Shown here: in pieces, positions 42,083 to 49,990 of the stretch
Layout of the letters: each line of letters begins with the position of its first letter
How positions within the stretch are numbered: position 1 is the first letter of the stretch
NCBI GenBank assembly: GCA_015066805.1
Contig: SVNP01000008.1
Coordinates: 1-64,000 of the forward strand
DNA length: 64,000 nucleotides
Direction: 5' to 3'
Source of the DNA: Ruminococcus sp.
Lineage (GTDB): Bacteria > Bacillota > Clostridia > Oscillospirales > Ruminococcaceae
The notes under the pieces: model-generated
Databases searched by the model: none
What the model was told of the DNA's origin: nothing
What the model saw: the letters and a program-made list of their open reading frames with translations, nothing else
Made by a program: the position numbers and the translations under genes

Positions 42083-42991
42083 TTAATCTTCAAATTGTAG
42101 TGTGGTGCGTTTTCCGTCGCAGCCGCACTGGGTATTAAAAAACAAATTTTGTGCAGCAGGCAAAAACGATTCCGGATCAGGCAGGGAGGGGCTGTAATGA
42201 GTCAGCCACAAAGCCTTTACCCGTGCGTTCTTTGCCAGTACAGCAGCCTCGGAAAAGGTCATATGCAGCGTTTCCAAAGCTTTATCCTGTTTTTCATCAT
42301 CTCCGTACATTCCTTCGCAGATCAGCAGATCTACGCTTTGTGCGGCAGTCTCCAGGGAAGCCGTGGGACGGGTATCCGTACAGTATACCATGGAGATTCC
42401 TTTTCTGGGTTCTCCCATAACCTGCCTCGGATAGTAGGTCGTACCCTCCCACTCCACAGCAGAACCTTTTTGCAATTTGCTCCACACAACTAAGGGGATG
42501 TTGTTTTCTCTGGCACGCCCGGGATCAAATTTGCCTGCTCTGGGCAAATGTACACGGTAGCCGTAGCAGGGGAGTGTGTGCTGCACGCCAAAGGCTGTGA
42601 AGTGCAGGTCTCCTGCAATAAAATTCTCCTGTTGCTGAGTAAATTCGTGCAGCTCCAGAGAAAAGGGCAGCTCGGGGGCGATCACACGCAAACCCTCTAT
42701 GATCCTCTGTAAGCCTCTCGGTCCGTAGATCGCAAGGGGTGCGATACGGCCTTCATTGCCCATAGAAAGCAGCAAACCCGGCAATCCGCTGACATGATCC
42801 GCATGGTAATGGGTCAGACAGATGGTATCAATGGCAAATAAAGAAACCCCGGCTTCTTTTACGGCAATCTGTGTACCTTCTCCGCAGTCGATCAGTACAG
42901 CACGGCCGTTGCAACGAAGATAGCAGGCTGTGAGCCATCGGTTTTTCAGCGGTACTGTGCCGCCGCATCCAAGCAAAACAATATCCAGCAT
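42083..42991 (-). CDS. rnz: Ribonuclease Z
   Basis: 302 residues, metallo-beta-lactamase fold. LGCGGTVPLKNRWLTACYL and ICLTHYHADHVSGLPGLL (HxHxDH zinc motif) are followed by YCTDTRPTASLE, LICEGMYGD and LWLTHYSPSL. It removes tRNA 3' trailers before CCA addition by the next gene product. AAAGGAG lies before the ATG, with a perfect promoter upstream. Confidence 0.95.
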   Translation of the reverse strand: MLDIVLLGCGGTVPLKNRWLTACYLRCNGRAVLIDCGEGTQIAVKEAGVSLFAIDTICLTHYHADHVSGLPGLLLSMGNEGRIAPLAIYGPRGLQRIIEGLRVIAPELPFSLELHEFTQQQENFIAGDLHFTAFGVQHTLPCYGYRVHLPRAGKFDPGRARENNIPLVVWSKLQKGSAVEWEGTTYYPRQVMGEPRKGISMVYCTDTRPTASLETAAQSVDLLICEGMYGDDEKQDKALETLHMTFSEAAVLAKNARVKALWLTHYSPSLPDPESFLPAAQNLFFNTQCGCDGKRTTLQFED

Positions 42992-43045
42992 AAAGTCTCC
43001 TTTCTCTATGGATATGCGTTGGAATTACATCATAATCCATAATAT

Positions 43046-43074
43046 AGTATACTCCATTCGGGGCGGTTTGTCAA
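43046..43074 (-). promoter_or_regulatory. Promoter of rnz-cca-lipase
   Basis: TTGACA (43074-43069), a 17-base spacer and TATACT (43051-43046) on the minus strand, about 55 bases before the start codon. Confidence 0.8.
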
Positions 43075-43131
43075 TGACAGTCGTGTATGGAAGCTGTGCA
43101 AAAGGATGCAATCAGACAATGAAAAGCGACA

Positions 43132-43165
43132 ATAGCACATTGTTTTCCCTAACGGATTGTGCTAT
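43132..43165 (+). promoter_or_regulatory. Inverted repeat spanning the CE3 esterase promoter
   Basis: ATAGCACA (43132-43139) and TGTGCTAT (43158-43165) are perfect inverse copies 18 bases apart. The left arm abuts the -35 and the right arm runs into the -10, as expected of an operator. Partial copies (TTAGCACA, AATGTGC) occur upstream of the GH10/GH43 gene. Confidence 0.55.
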
Positions 43166-43168
43166 AAT
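43140..43168 (+). promoter_or_regulatory. Promoter of the CE3 esterase gene
   Basis: TTGTTT (43140-43145), a 17-base spacer and TATAAT (43163-43168), 58 bases before the ATG. Confidence 0.68.
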
Positions 43169-43226
43169 GAACTTAAAATGAGATTAAACAGGGGTATTAT
43201 GGGGGCTTATCAGAAAGGAGTTTACA

Positions 43227-44375
43227 ATGCATGACACTTTTTTCCGTAAGGGGGCGGCTTTTGCCGCAGCTGTTGCCATGATCGCAGGAGGGGTAGGAAT
43301 GAACACCGGCAATACCGTTGCAGGGGAAACGGAACCCATTGCACTGATGTGTCTTGGTGATTCCATTACCGATGGGTTTTGGATGACAGGCGGTTACCGC
43401 AATACCTTGTGCGGCTTGATCACCCAAAACAATCAGGAAGCGCAAGTGGATATGGTAGGTCCAAATTGGGGTGGTTCCGGTTATGATCCGCAGCATTCCG
43501 GTTACAGCGGCTACTCTGTAGACAACATCGCTCAGGAGGATTCCATCTCGGGTCAGAGAACCGGCATTTCCAGTTTCATTGACTGGCTGATGGCCGATTA
43601 TCCCGCAGATGTGGTTTTCCTGCAGATCGGTACCAACGACATCCTCAGTTTGTACGATCTGGAGAATTACGGTGCCCGTCTGGAAGCACTGGTAGATAAG
43701 ATCTTGGTTACTTTGCCTGAGGACGGTGCCCTGTATCTGGCCACCCTGCCTTGCATGGATGCCACCAATACGCTGTATATCAACGAGTATTTCTTCACGG
43801 TAGAATCCATGGATGCCGCTGTGGAGCAGTGCAATACACAGATTCGCTCGCTGGTTGCCAAAAAGCGCAGTGAGGGTGCAAGAATTATGCTTGCGGATAT
43901 TAACGCTGTGCTGGAAAAATCCGATCTGTATGATGGCGTGCATCCCAATGAGGAAGGCTACCGCAAAATGGGTGAGTTCTGGTATACACAGCTTTGCGGC
44001 TACTGGAACGGTGCAGTAGATCAGGGTCAGACTATTACCACAACGGTCACCACCACCACTTCCACCGAAACCACAACTACCTCTACCGAAACGACTGCTT
44101 TTGTGACGGAAACCACTTCCGTTGTGACCGAAACCACTACGACCCCCTCTGAAACCACAGTAATCTCCACAGAAACCACTGTGCCCGAGGTTACTCTGGG
44201 AGATGTAAACGGTGATGGTACAGTTACCGTAGCAGATGCCGTTGCACTGGCAAAGTATATTACTCTGAAAAGCGACAGCAATGCTATTGTACCGGAACAG
44301 GCAGATATGAATTTGGATCGCCGTATTGATGCTACCGATTTGACCGCATTGAAGCGTCATCTCCTTTCCACCTGA
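43227..44375 (+). CDS. Cellulosomal CE3-type SGNH acetylxylan esterase with dockerin
   Basis: 382 residues. Signal peptide to about 33; SGNH hydrolase domain (about 36-255) with Ser46 in LGDSITDG, Asn in LQIGTND, and Asp236/His239 in DGVHPNEEGY. MTGGYRNTL and SGYSGYSVDNIA are typical of CE3. A Thr/Ser/Glu linker (about 270-320) leads to a dockerin: GDVNGDGTVTVADAVALAKY and ADMNLDRRIDATDLTALKRH. It should deacetylate xylan and so help the GH10 enzyme encoded 11 kb upstream. AAAGGAG precedes the ATG. Confidence 0.93.
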   Translation: MHDTFFRKGAAFAAAVAMIAGGVGMNTGNTVAGETEPIALMCLGDSITDGFWMTGGYRNTLCGLITQNNQEAQVDMVGPNWGGSGYDPQHSGYSGYSVDNIAQEDSISGQRTGISSFIDWLMADYPADVVFLQIGTNDILSLYDLENYGARLEALVDKILVTLPEDGALYLATLPCMDATNTLYINEYFFTVESMDAAVEQCNTQIRSLVAKKRSEGARIMLADINAVLEKSDLYDGVHPNEEGYRKMGEFWYTQLCGYWNGAVDQGQTITTTVTTTTSTETTTTSTETTAFVTETTSVVTETTTTPSETTVISTETTVPEVTLGDVNGDGTVTVADAVALAKYITLKSDSNAIVPEQADMNLDRRIDATDLTALKRHLLST

Positions 44376-44393
44376 AGCAAGACTTAACAAAAG

Positions 44394-44438
44394 AATGCGC
44401 TGCTGTATCCGTTTATAGGATGCAGCAGCGCATTTTGT
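44394..44438. terminator. Bidirectional terminator between CE3 and M23 genes
   Basis: AATGCGCTGCTGTATCC (44394-44410) pairs with GGATGCAGCAGCGCATT (44418-44434) with one G-T pair; TTTTG flanks both sides. The genes converge here. Confidence 0.88.
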
Positions 44439-44442
44439 TGTA

Positions 44443-46020
44443 TCAGTCGGCATTTACACGCAGATAATCTGCCGGATTGCGATGGGATTCATTGAAGAGC
44501 ACCTCAAAGTGCAGGTGATTGCCTGTGGAACGTCCGGTAGATCCTACCAGACCAATGAGCTGACCTTTGGTCACGTTCTGCCCCACATTCACCAGAATTT
44601 CATTGCAGTGCGCATAACGGGTTTCGTGGCCGTCACCGTGATCAATTACGATATAGTAGCCGTAGCCGTTGCTGTTCCAGCCGGCAGTGGTTACAACACC
44701 ACCGCTTGCCGCAAAAATCTCGGTGTTGGCAGGGGCTGCAATATCCAATCCCTTGTGGTTACGGTTGCTGATATAGGGGTCGCTGATATATCCTCCGTTA
44801 ACCGGCCATGCGTACTCGCCGCTGCCATAGAGCTTTGTAGCGGAGCTTGCCGGCTTTGCGGTGTAGGTTCCTACCAGAACCGTTTCGGTCACGGGCTCGG
44901 AAAGCTGTACCGAAGTCAGAACCTTGCGATCAGTTTCCACACCGTTGATATAAGTGATAGAAACAGTTTGTGCGGCTTCGCCGCTGCTGCCGGGAGAAAG
45001 GATTTTGCGTTCACCTTTGGGCAGAGCAGCCGTGGGGATTTCAATGACCTCATAAGGTGTCAGAGCAACAGTTGCAAGGGTGGCAGTATAGGCAATGGGC
45101 AGAGGATATTCTGTGACAGAAACCTTTACCTCAGTCCCTTTGGGAATCCGTTCTGTCAGGTCGGGGTTCAGAGTATAAAGCTCCTCCACCGACATGGTAT
45201 ATTGCAATCCGATGGTATAAACGGACGATTCCTTGTCTGTCACAATGGTACGGATTTCCGTGTTTGCGGTTGTCAGATCATCTGCCATACGCTGTACAGA
45301 GATTTTTTGCTCTGCGGCATATAATCCCTGAACGAATTGCAGTTCCTCGGTATAGAAGATTGCATCGGTATTGATGGTAAGAGCATTGCTGAAGTCGGAA
45401 ATATGTTCCGACAATGCCTTTCGCAGCGGTGTGGGATCATCCACAACACCGAGAAAAACGCCGTTGCGATACACACCATAGGCTTCTGTCAGAGTGATTT
45501 GGGCAGCATGCAGTATCTCATCTGCCAGAGCAGGTGGTGTCAGATATGGCACAGCGGCATCAAAGGTGACCGCAGAGAGCTTGTGACCGTTGGGCACCTC
45601 GTATTGTGTATGGGCGTTTGCAAGCTGGTCAGCAGCCAGCGTAACTGCTGTGTAATAATCGGATTCTTCGGCAATGTAGCCCAAGAGCTTACCATTGTAT
45701 TCCACAGCAAAGCCGTAGTTGTCCATGTCTTCACCATAGATGACATTGGAGCAGAACAGCACAACGCAAACCACAGGTGTAAAACAACGGATCACACAGT
45801 CAGGCAGACGCCATTCGATGGGCTTAGATGGATTGAGTGAGGGTAAAATGCGATGCTTGATTTGAACAATCCTGCTGCCAAGCAGCGAAAGGGGACGACA
45901 GATCCTGCGGAGGTGTTCCCCGATGGATACTGCAGCGATGTAAGCACTGTGCAAGGGTCTACATCGGTCTGCGTCCGAGTGCTGCGAATTGTCGCGTTGC
46001 GCGGATTGATGCTGGGGCAC
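44443..46020 (-). CDS. M23 (LytM) peptidoglycan endopeptidase with G5 domain
   Basis: 525 residues starting with GTG at 46020, which has AAAGGAG eight bases before it; longer ATG starts lack a site. One membrane segment (CFTPVVCVVLFCSNV, about 80-100) places the rest outside. A LysM-like piece (YTMSVEELYTLNPDLTERIPKG) follows a region like the SpoIIQ/YkuD-type tail, then a G5 domain (ILSPGSSGEAAQTVSITYINGVETDRKVLTS), then the M23 domain with HKGLDIAAPANTEIFA, HCNEI and the HLHFEV motif. Zinc ligands His/Asp/His are intact. It should cut stem-peptide cross-links. A WalR-like box overlaps its promoter. Confidence 0.9.
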   Translation of the reverse strand: MPQHQSAQRDNSQHSDADRCRPLHSAYIAAVSIGEHLRRICRPLSLLGSRIVQIKHRILPSLNPSKPIEWRLPDCVIRCFTPVVCVVLFCSNVIYGEDMDNYGFAVEYNGKLLGYIAEESDYYTAVTLAADQLANAHTQYEVPNGHKLSAVTFDAAVPYLTPPALADEILHAAQITLTEAYGVYRNGVFLGVVDDPTPLRKALSEHISDFSNALTINTDAIFYTEELQFVQGLYAAEQKISVQRMADDLTTANTEIRTIVTDKESSVYTIGLQYTMSVEELYTLNPDLTERIPKGTEVKVSVTEYPLPIAYTATLATVALTPYEVIEIPTAALPKGERKILSPGSSGEAAQTVSITYINGVETDRKVLTSVQLSEPVTETVLVGTYTAKPASSATKLYGSGEYAWPVNGGYISDPYISNRNHKGLDIAAPANTEIFAASGGVVTTAGWNSNGYGYYIVIDHGDGHETRYAHCNEILVNVGQNVTKGQLIGLVGSTGRSTGNHLHFEVLFNESHRNPADYLRVNAD

Positions 46021-46074
46021 GAAGAAAACTCCTTTCTGTAAAAGCATGGATTTGCGTACCGATTGGCCAAAATG

Positions 46075-46091
46075 GTTACAAACCGGTAACA
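46075..46091 (-). promoter_or_regulatory. WalR (YycF)-like box at the M23 promoter
   Basis: On the minus strand TGTTAC (46091-46086), CGGTT, TGTAAC (46080-46075) matches the consensus TGTWAH-N5-TGTWAH exactly. It begins 7 bases after the -10, at the expected start of transcription, a position used for repression in B. subtilis. An AATGGTT/AACCATT inverted repeat flanks it. Confidence 0.55.
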
Positions 46092-46097
46092 CAAACC

Positions 46098-46125
46098 ATT
46101 ATACAGATTTTCAAAGGAAAAGCAA
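46098..46125 (-). promoter_or_regulatory. Promoter of the M23 peptidase gene
   Basis: TTGCTT (46125-46120), a 16-base spacer and TATAAT (46103-46098) on the minus strand, about 75 bases before the GTG start. Confidence 0.68.
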
Positions 46126-46251
46126 GCTTTTGGGGAGTTTTTCAGAGGATGGTACAATTCTGCTCCACAAAAAAACGGTGCTTTTAGGCAGAAGCAACGA
46201 CGAAAATGTGCGTATTTGGCCGATGTTTCCTATTATGAAATGTTACATTGG

Positions 46252-47016
46252 TTACAGATCCGGTAGTATTTTTTGTCTGTTGCTGTCACACAGCAGCATT
46301 TCGGCTGCAAGCATTGCGGGATAGGCCGAAAACCATCGGAAGGGGATCAACAGAGAAACAGCAAACCGCAGACGGTTATACAGCAGCTTTCCGCAGATGC
46401 CCTTGGTGCAGTACAGGGTATACCGCCAAACCGTAAAGGCAGAGCGATGAGGCTGCTTTAGATAACAAAGCGGTAATGCAGCCGCAGCAAAGTACAGCCG
46501 TATGGGCAACATCATCAGCAGCACAGCACCCATCAGCAAATGTACCGGCAAAAGCAGATGCAAAGTTCCATCTGCAGTACTTGCGGAAAGATGTAAGGTA
46601 GCCAATGCGCCCATAGCCAGCAGCAGGGAAGGCAGACATGAAACAATCAGCAAAGCATTTGCAAGCAGCGAAACCCCCACTCTTTTTCTCCATAGCCACA
46701 AACGGCTGCTGCAATCCAAAAAGCCAAGATCGCAGACAGTCAGTATCCCTGTGGTTTCGCCGATCCATCTGTCTGTACCGTTGCGGAAGGCAGATGTGAT
46801 AAGGATACCCAAAGCAGGCAGCAGGAGCAGAAGTCCGTCCTCTACGCGCAGTCCTTTGTGAGTCATCCCTACGCCGTCCAAGCTCCGTTCTATGATACTG
46901 CCCGTCACGGCAAGCAGCATCGCAAGTATGCACAGCACCGTGGTGATCACTGCTGTGTGAACTGTATAAGGACGCAGCGATTCTTTTGCTTTGTGAGATG
47001 CCTGTACTGCTGTCAT
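46252..47016 (-). CDS. Multi-pass membrane protein of unknown function
   Basis: 254 residues from the ATG at 47016, which overlaps the TGA of the upstream gene (ATGA) with GGAGG ten bases before it. About five to six membrane helices: TAVITTVLCILAMLLAVTGSII, LLLLLPALGILITSAF, LANALLIVSCLPSLLLAMGAL, LLLPVHLLMGAVLLMMLPIRLYFAAA and a C-terminal pair. A basic helix KQPHRSAFTVWRYTLY precedes the last segment. I do not recognise the family; the layout resembles DUF975-like or glycerophosphoryl-transport-type polytopic proteins only loosely. Coupled to the BofC-like gene. Confidence 0.75.
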   Translation of the reverse strand: MTAVQASHKAKESLRPYTVHTAVITTVLCILAMLLAVTGSIIERSLDGVGMTHKGLRVEDGLLLLLPALGILITSAFRNGTDRWIGETTGILTVCDLGFLDCSSRLWLWRKRVGVSLLANALLIVSCLPSLLLAMGALATLHLSASTADGTLHLLLPVHLLMGAVLLMMLPIRLYFAAAALPLCYLKQPHRSAFTVWRYTLYCTKGICGKLLYNRLRFAVSLLIPFRWFSAYPAMLAAEMLLCDSNRQKILPDL

Positions 47017-47411
47017 GATGTGTAATCCTCCAACAACTGCCGCAGTTCTTCGGCAGTTGCCACAAATAAGCCGTTTTCCAACAGAATACGGTCGTAATCG
47101 GGCAGCCATGCAGCGGTAACGGAGTAGCTTTCCATGGCTTCCTCATATCCGTGGATGTACACATAAAGTGTATTGTCCGTAAGCTGCAGCAGAAATCCGT
47201 TTTCTGTAACTGTTGTGATCTGTGCAGATGTTGTTTTGCTATCCATAGTTGCAGTGGTGCGGCTGATGCCGTTCCATGCTTCTGCATAAGAGGAGCCTGG
47301 GGGCAGAAGATCAGTCTGTTCTCTGTTTTTGTGCAGGATCAGAATGCTGCCGGTGCAGGCACCCAGCAACGCCGCTGCGGCGATCAGTCTGTAAATCAGA
47401 ATACGGTTCAT
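47013..47411 (-). CDS. Membrane-anchored protein with BofC-like C-terminal domain
   Basis: 132 residues from the ATG at 47411 (AAAGGA about ten bases upstream). One N-terminal membrane helix (LIYRLIAAAALLGACTGSILIL) is followed by a Ser/Thr-rich linker. The last 70 residues (FLLQLTDNTLYVYIHGYEEAMES, AAWLPDYDRILLENGLFVATAEELRQLLEDY) match the pattern of BofC C-terminal domains, in which LP-YDR-LL-GI is conserved. BofC controls SpoIVB signalling in sporulating Bacillus, but most clostridial proteins of this kind are uncharacterised. Coupled to the downstream polytopic membrane protein. Confidence 0.72.
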   Translation of the reverse strand: MNRILIYRLIAAAALLGACTGSILILHKNREQTDLLPPGSSYAEAWNGISRTTATMDSKTTSAQITTVTENGFLLQLTDNTLYVYIHGYEEAMESYSVTAAWLPDYDRILLENGLFVATAEELRQLLEDYTS

Positions 47412-47514
47412 GGCAGATCTTTCCTTTCTCTGTTGCGATTTGAACGAAGTCTGTGCCTTTTTTTGCATATTTATTCGCAAAGATGAAAAAAAAACGAAAA
47501 TTTCCAAAAACCTC

Positions 47515-47543
47515 TTAACAACCGCAGCGTTTTGTGGTATAAT
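47515..47543 (+). promoter_or_regulatory. Promoter of the PBP1A-methyltransferase-lysA operon
   Basis: TTAACA (47515-47520), a 17-base spacer and TATAAT (47538-47543), 52 bases before the PBP start. Confidence 0.75.
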
Positions 47544-47595
47544 ATATTCTGTATCGAAGTATTCGTCTTACAATCCGAAAGGAGTTTGCAGCCAA

Positions 47596-49935
47596 ATGAA
47601 GAAATCCGTAACATCGTCTGATCATGCAGCACAGTCTGCAGAGAATAGATCTACCCCCCGCAGAAAGAAAAAACGCACACCGCTGCTGTTTCGTCTGGTG
47701 GGCAGATTGTTTTCCGTTATCGGTGCAACCTTGCTTTCCTTTTTCCTGATTTTTGTTATCACAGGCAGTATTTGTGCCATAGCAGCAACCGCCTATGTGG
47801 TGAATTATATGGAATCCACCACTACCATCAGTATTCAGGAAATGGCTATGAGCTATTCTACCAATATTTATGCCACCGATGCTAATGGCGAACTGGTTAC
47901 GCTTTATACCGTGCAGAATGCCATTGAGCGTATCCCCGTAGATCTGGAGGATGTGCCCCAGCACGTGCGTGATGCCTTTGTGTACGGTGAGGACGAGCGT
48001 TTTTATTCTCACGAGGGCGTGGATTATAAGCGTACATTGGCCGCTTTTGCCAACCTGATTTTGGAGTTTTGGGATACTGACCAGGGTGGTTCCACTATTA
48101 CGCAGCAGTTGGTGAAAAACCTGACTGGTGATAATGAAACCAGTGCCCAGCGTAAGATTCGTGAGATCTTCCGTGCCATGCAGCTTGAAAAGCGTTACAC
48201 CAAGGATGAGATCCTGGAAACCTACATGAACTACATCGGCTTTGGCGGTGCCGCCAACGGCGTGGAAAAGGCCGCACAGAAATATTTCGGCAAAAGCGTT
48301 GGTGAACTGAGCGTTGCCGAATCGGCTTGTCTGGCTGCCATTCCTCAAAGCCCTGAGGTCAACAATCCTTTTGCGGGCCACTACGAAACTGAGTATAACG
48401 AAGTCACCGGTACTTATTACAAAACCGATAACTGGATCAATACCGGTCGTGAGATCAACCGCAAGCGTATGGAGTATATTCTGTTCCAGATGTACGACAA
48501 CGGCGCACTGACCTTTGATGAATATCAGGCAGCACTGGCCGAAAAGCTCCTGTTTACCGATACCGATGAGTACAAGGCTCTGCACCCCGAATTGGAAGAG
48601 GAAGAAACCGATCCCGAAGAGGAGGAAAAGAGCAGTGTGACAAGCTGGATCGTGGATGAGGCCATCCGTGAGTTTTCCGCCTATCTGATGGAGGAGAGAG
48701 GCATCACCGAGGAGCGTGCCCTGACCCTGATCCGAACCGGCGGCTACCAGATCTATACCACTGTGGATCTGGAAATGCAGTCTTATGTAGAGGAAAAGTA
48801 TTCCGATCTGAGCAATCTGCTGAAGAATATGATCTCCGTAGACCGTACTATTTATTATCGTGATCTGGACGGCGACGGTGTCAAAACTTTGGAAGAAAGT
48901 ATGTCCCTGCAATCCGGCTTTGTCGCCATTGATTATGCGGGTAATATTCTTTGTACCGTAGGTGGTGTAGGCGAGAAAAAAGCATCTTTGGGTACCAGCT
49001 ATGCTTCTACTGAGCCTCAGCAGCCCGGTTCTGCCATCAAGCCCATTACCACTTATGGCTATGCCCTGCAAAACGACCTGATCACATGGGGTACCGTTGC
49101 ACTGGATGCTCCTCCATTCGTGATCAACGGCAAAAAATGGCCCCACAACTACGGCGGAAAATACAGTGGCAATAATGTAAAGGTGTATACCGCCATTCAG
49201 CATTCCTATAATACCATTCCTGCGTTGCTGTGTAAGCTTTATGGCGTGAAGAACATCTACGCATATGCCACCGATGTGGTAGGTCTTTCTCTTAATCCTA
49301 AGCTGGATGCCGATAACGCACCTTTGGCCGTAGGCGCACTGAGCTATGGTATTACCGTTGAAGATATCGTCAATGCCTATATGGTATACGGAAACGGTGG
49401 TTACTTCAGTGATGCACATATCATCAGCCGTGTGGAAAGTGGTGACGGTGGTCTGATTTATGCAGGCGGTGCCGATTACGCCGCTGCCATTGATCCCGAA
49501 ACCTCTTATGTGATGAATAAGCTGCTTCAGAATGTAGTTAACAGCGGTACCGGTACCGCCGCAAAAATCACTGTGGATGGCAAGCGTGTGCCTCTGGCAG
49601 GAAAAACAGGTACCACTACCGACTGGTTTGATCTGATGTTTATGTGCCTGAACCCCGATTTCGTCAGCGGCGTGTGGATCGGCTACCCTGAAAATAAGGA
49701 GATCCGCGGACATTCTTCCCTCAGTTCTGCCCGTATCTGGAAGAACGTGGTCAATGACTGGATGCAGGAGCATTACAGCGGCGCAACATTCCCCGAGTGT
49801 GAGACTGTCATTACAGGTAAGGTCTGCGCCGATACCGGTAAAATTGCAATGAGCGGCTGTCCCGTAGCAGGTACCGGTTATTGGAAATCTACCAACGCCC
49901 CTTATTGTGACGGCGTATGCAATGTGTTGAAATAA
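47596..49935 (+). CDS. Class A penicillin-binding protein (PBP1A type)
   Basis: 779 residues from the ATG at 47596 (AAAGGAG upstream). A basic cytoplasmic N-terminus and one membrane helix (LLSFFLIFVITGSICAIAATAYV) precede the GT51 domain: EDERFYSHEGVDYKRT (catalytic Glu), GGSTITQQLVKNLTG and KRYTKDEILETYMNYIGFG. The transpeptidase part has the Ser in PGSAIKPITTYG (SxxK), SYN in IQHSYNTIPA and KTG in AGKTGTTTDW. It both polymerises and cross-links peptidoglycan. The protein ends soon after the transpeptidase with a Cys-containing tail. First gene of an operon with a methyltransferase and lysA, the last of which supplies the peptidoglycan and lysine precursor route. Confidence 0.95.
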   Translation: MKKSVTSSDHAAQSAENRSTPRRKKKRTPLLFRLVGRLFSVIGATLLSFFLIFVITGSICAIAATAYVVNYMESTTTISIQEMAMSYSTNIYATDANGELVTLYTVQNAIERIPVDLEDVPQHVRDAFVYGEDERFYSHEGVDYKRTLAAFANLILEFWDTDQGGSTITQQLVKNLTGDNETSAQRKIREIFRAMQLEKRYTKDEILETYMNYIGFGGAANGVEKAAQKYFGKSVGELSVAESACLAAIPQSPEVNNPFAGHYETEYNEVTGTYYKTDNWINTGREINRKRMEYILFQMYDNGALTFDEYQAALAEKLLFTDTDEYKALHPELEEEETDPEEEEKSSVTSWIVDEAIREFSAYLMEERGITEERALTLIRTGGYQIYTTVDLEMQSYVEEKYSDLSNLLKNMISVDRTIYYRDLDGDGVKTLEESMSLQSGFVAIDYAGNILCTVGGVGEKKASLGTSYASTEPQQPGSAIKPITTYGYALQNDLITWGTVALDAPPFVINGKKWPHNYGGKYSGNNVKVYTAIQHSYNTIPALLCKLYGVKNIYAYATDVVGLSLNPKLDADNAPLAVGALSYGITVEDIVNAYMVYGNGGYFSDAHIISRVESGDGGLIYAGGADYAAAIDPETSYVMNKLLQNVVNSGTGTAAKITVDGKRVPLAGKTGTTTDWFDLMFMCLNPDFVSGVWIGYPENKEIRGHSSLSSARIWKNVVNDWMQEHYSGATFPECETVITGKVCADTGKIAMSGCPVAGTGYWKSTNAPYCDGVCNVLK

Positions 49936-49990
49936 GGGCACATAAGGAAACGGAAGGAGAATGCAGCTTCTAGTGCAGCTGCAAGGATAT

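Noticed and set aside
43197-44453. 418-codon open frame antisense to the CE3 esterase
   Set aside because: Its Gly/Ser/Phe repeat section is only the reverse complement of the esterase's Thr-rich linker.
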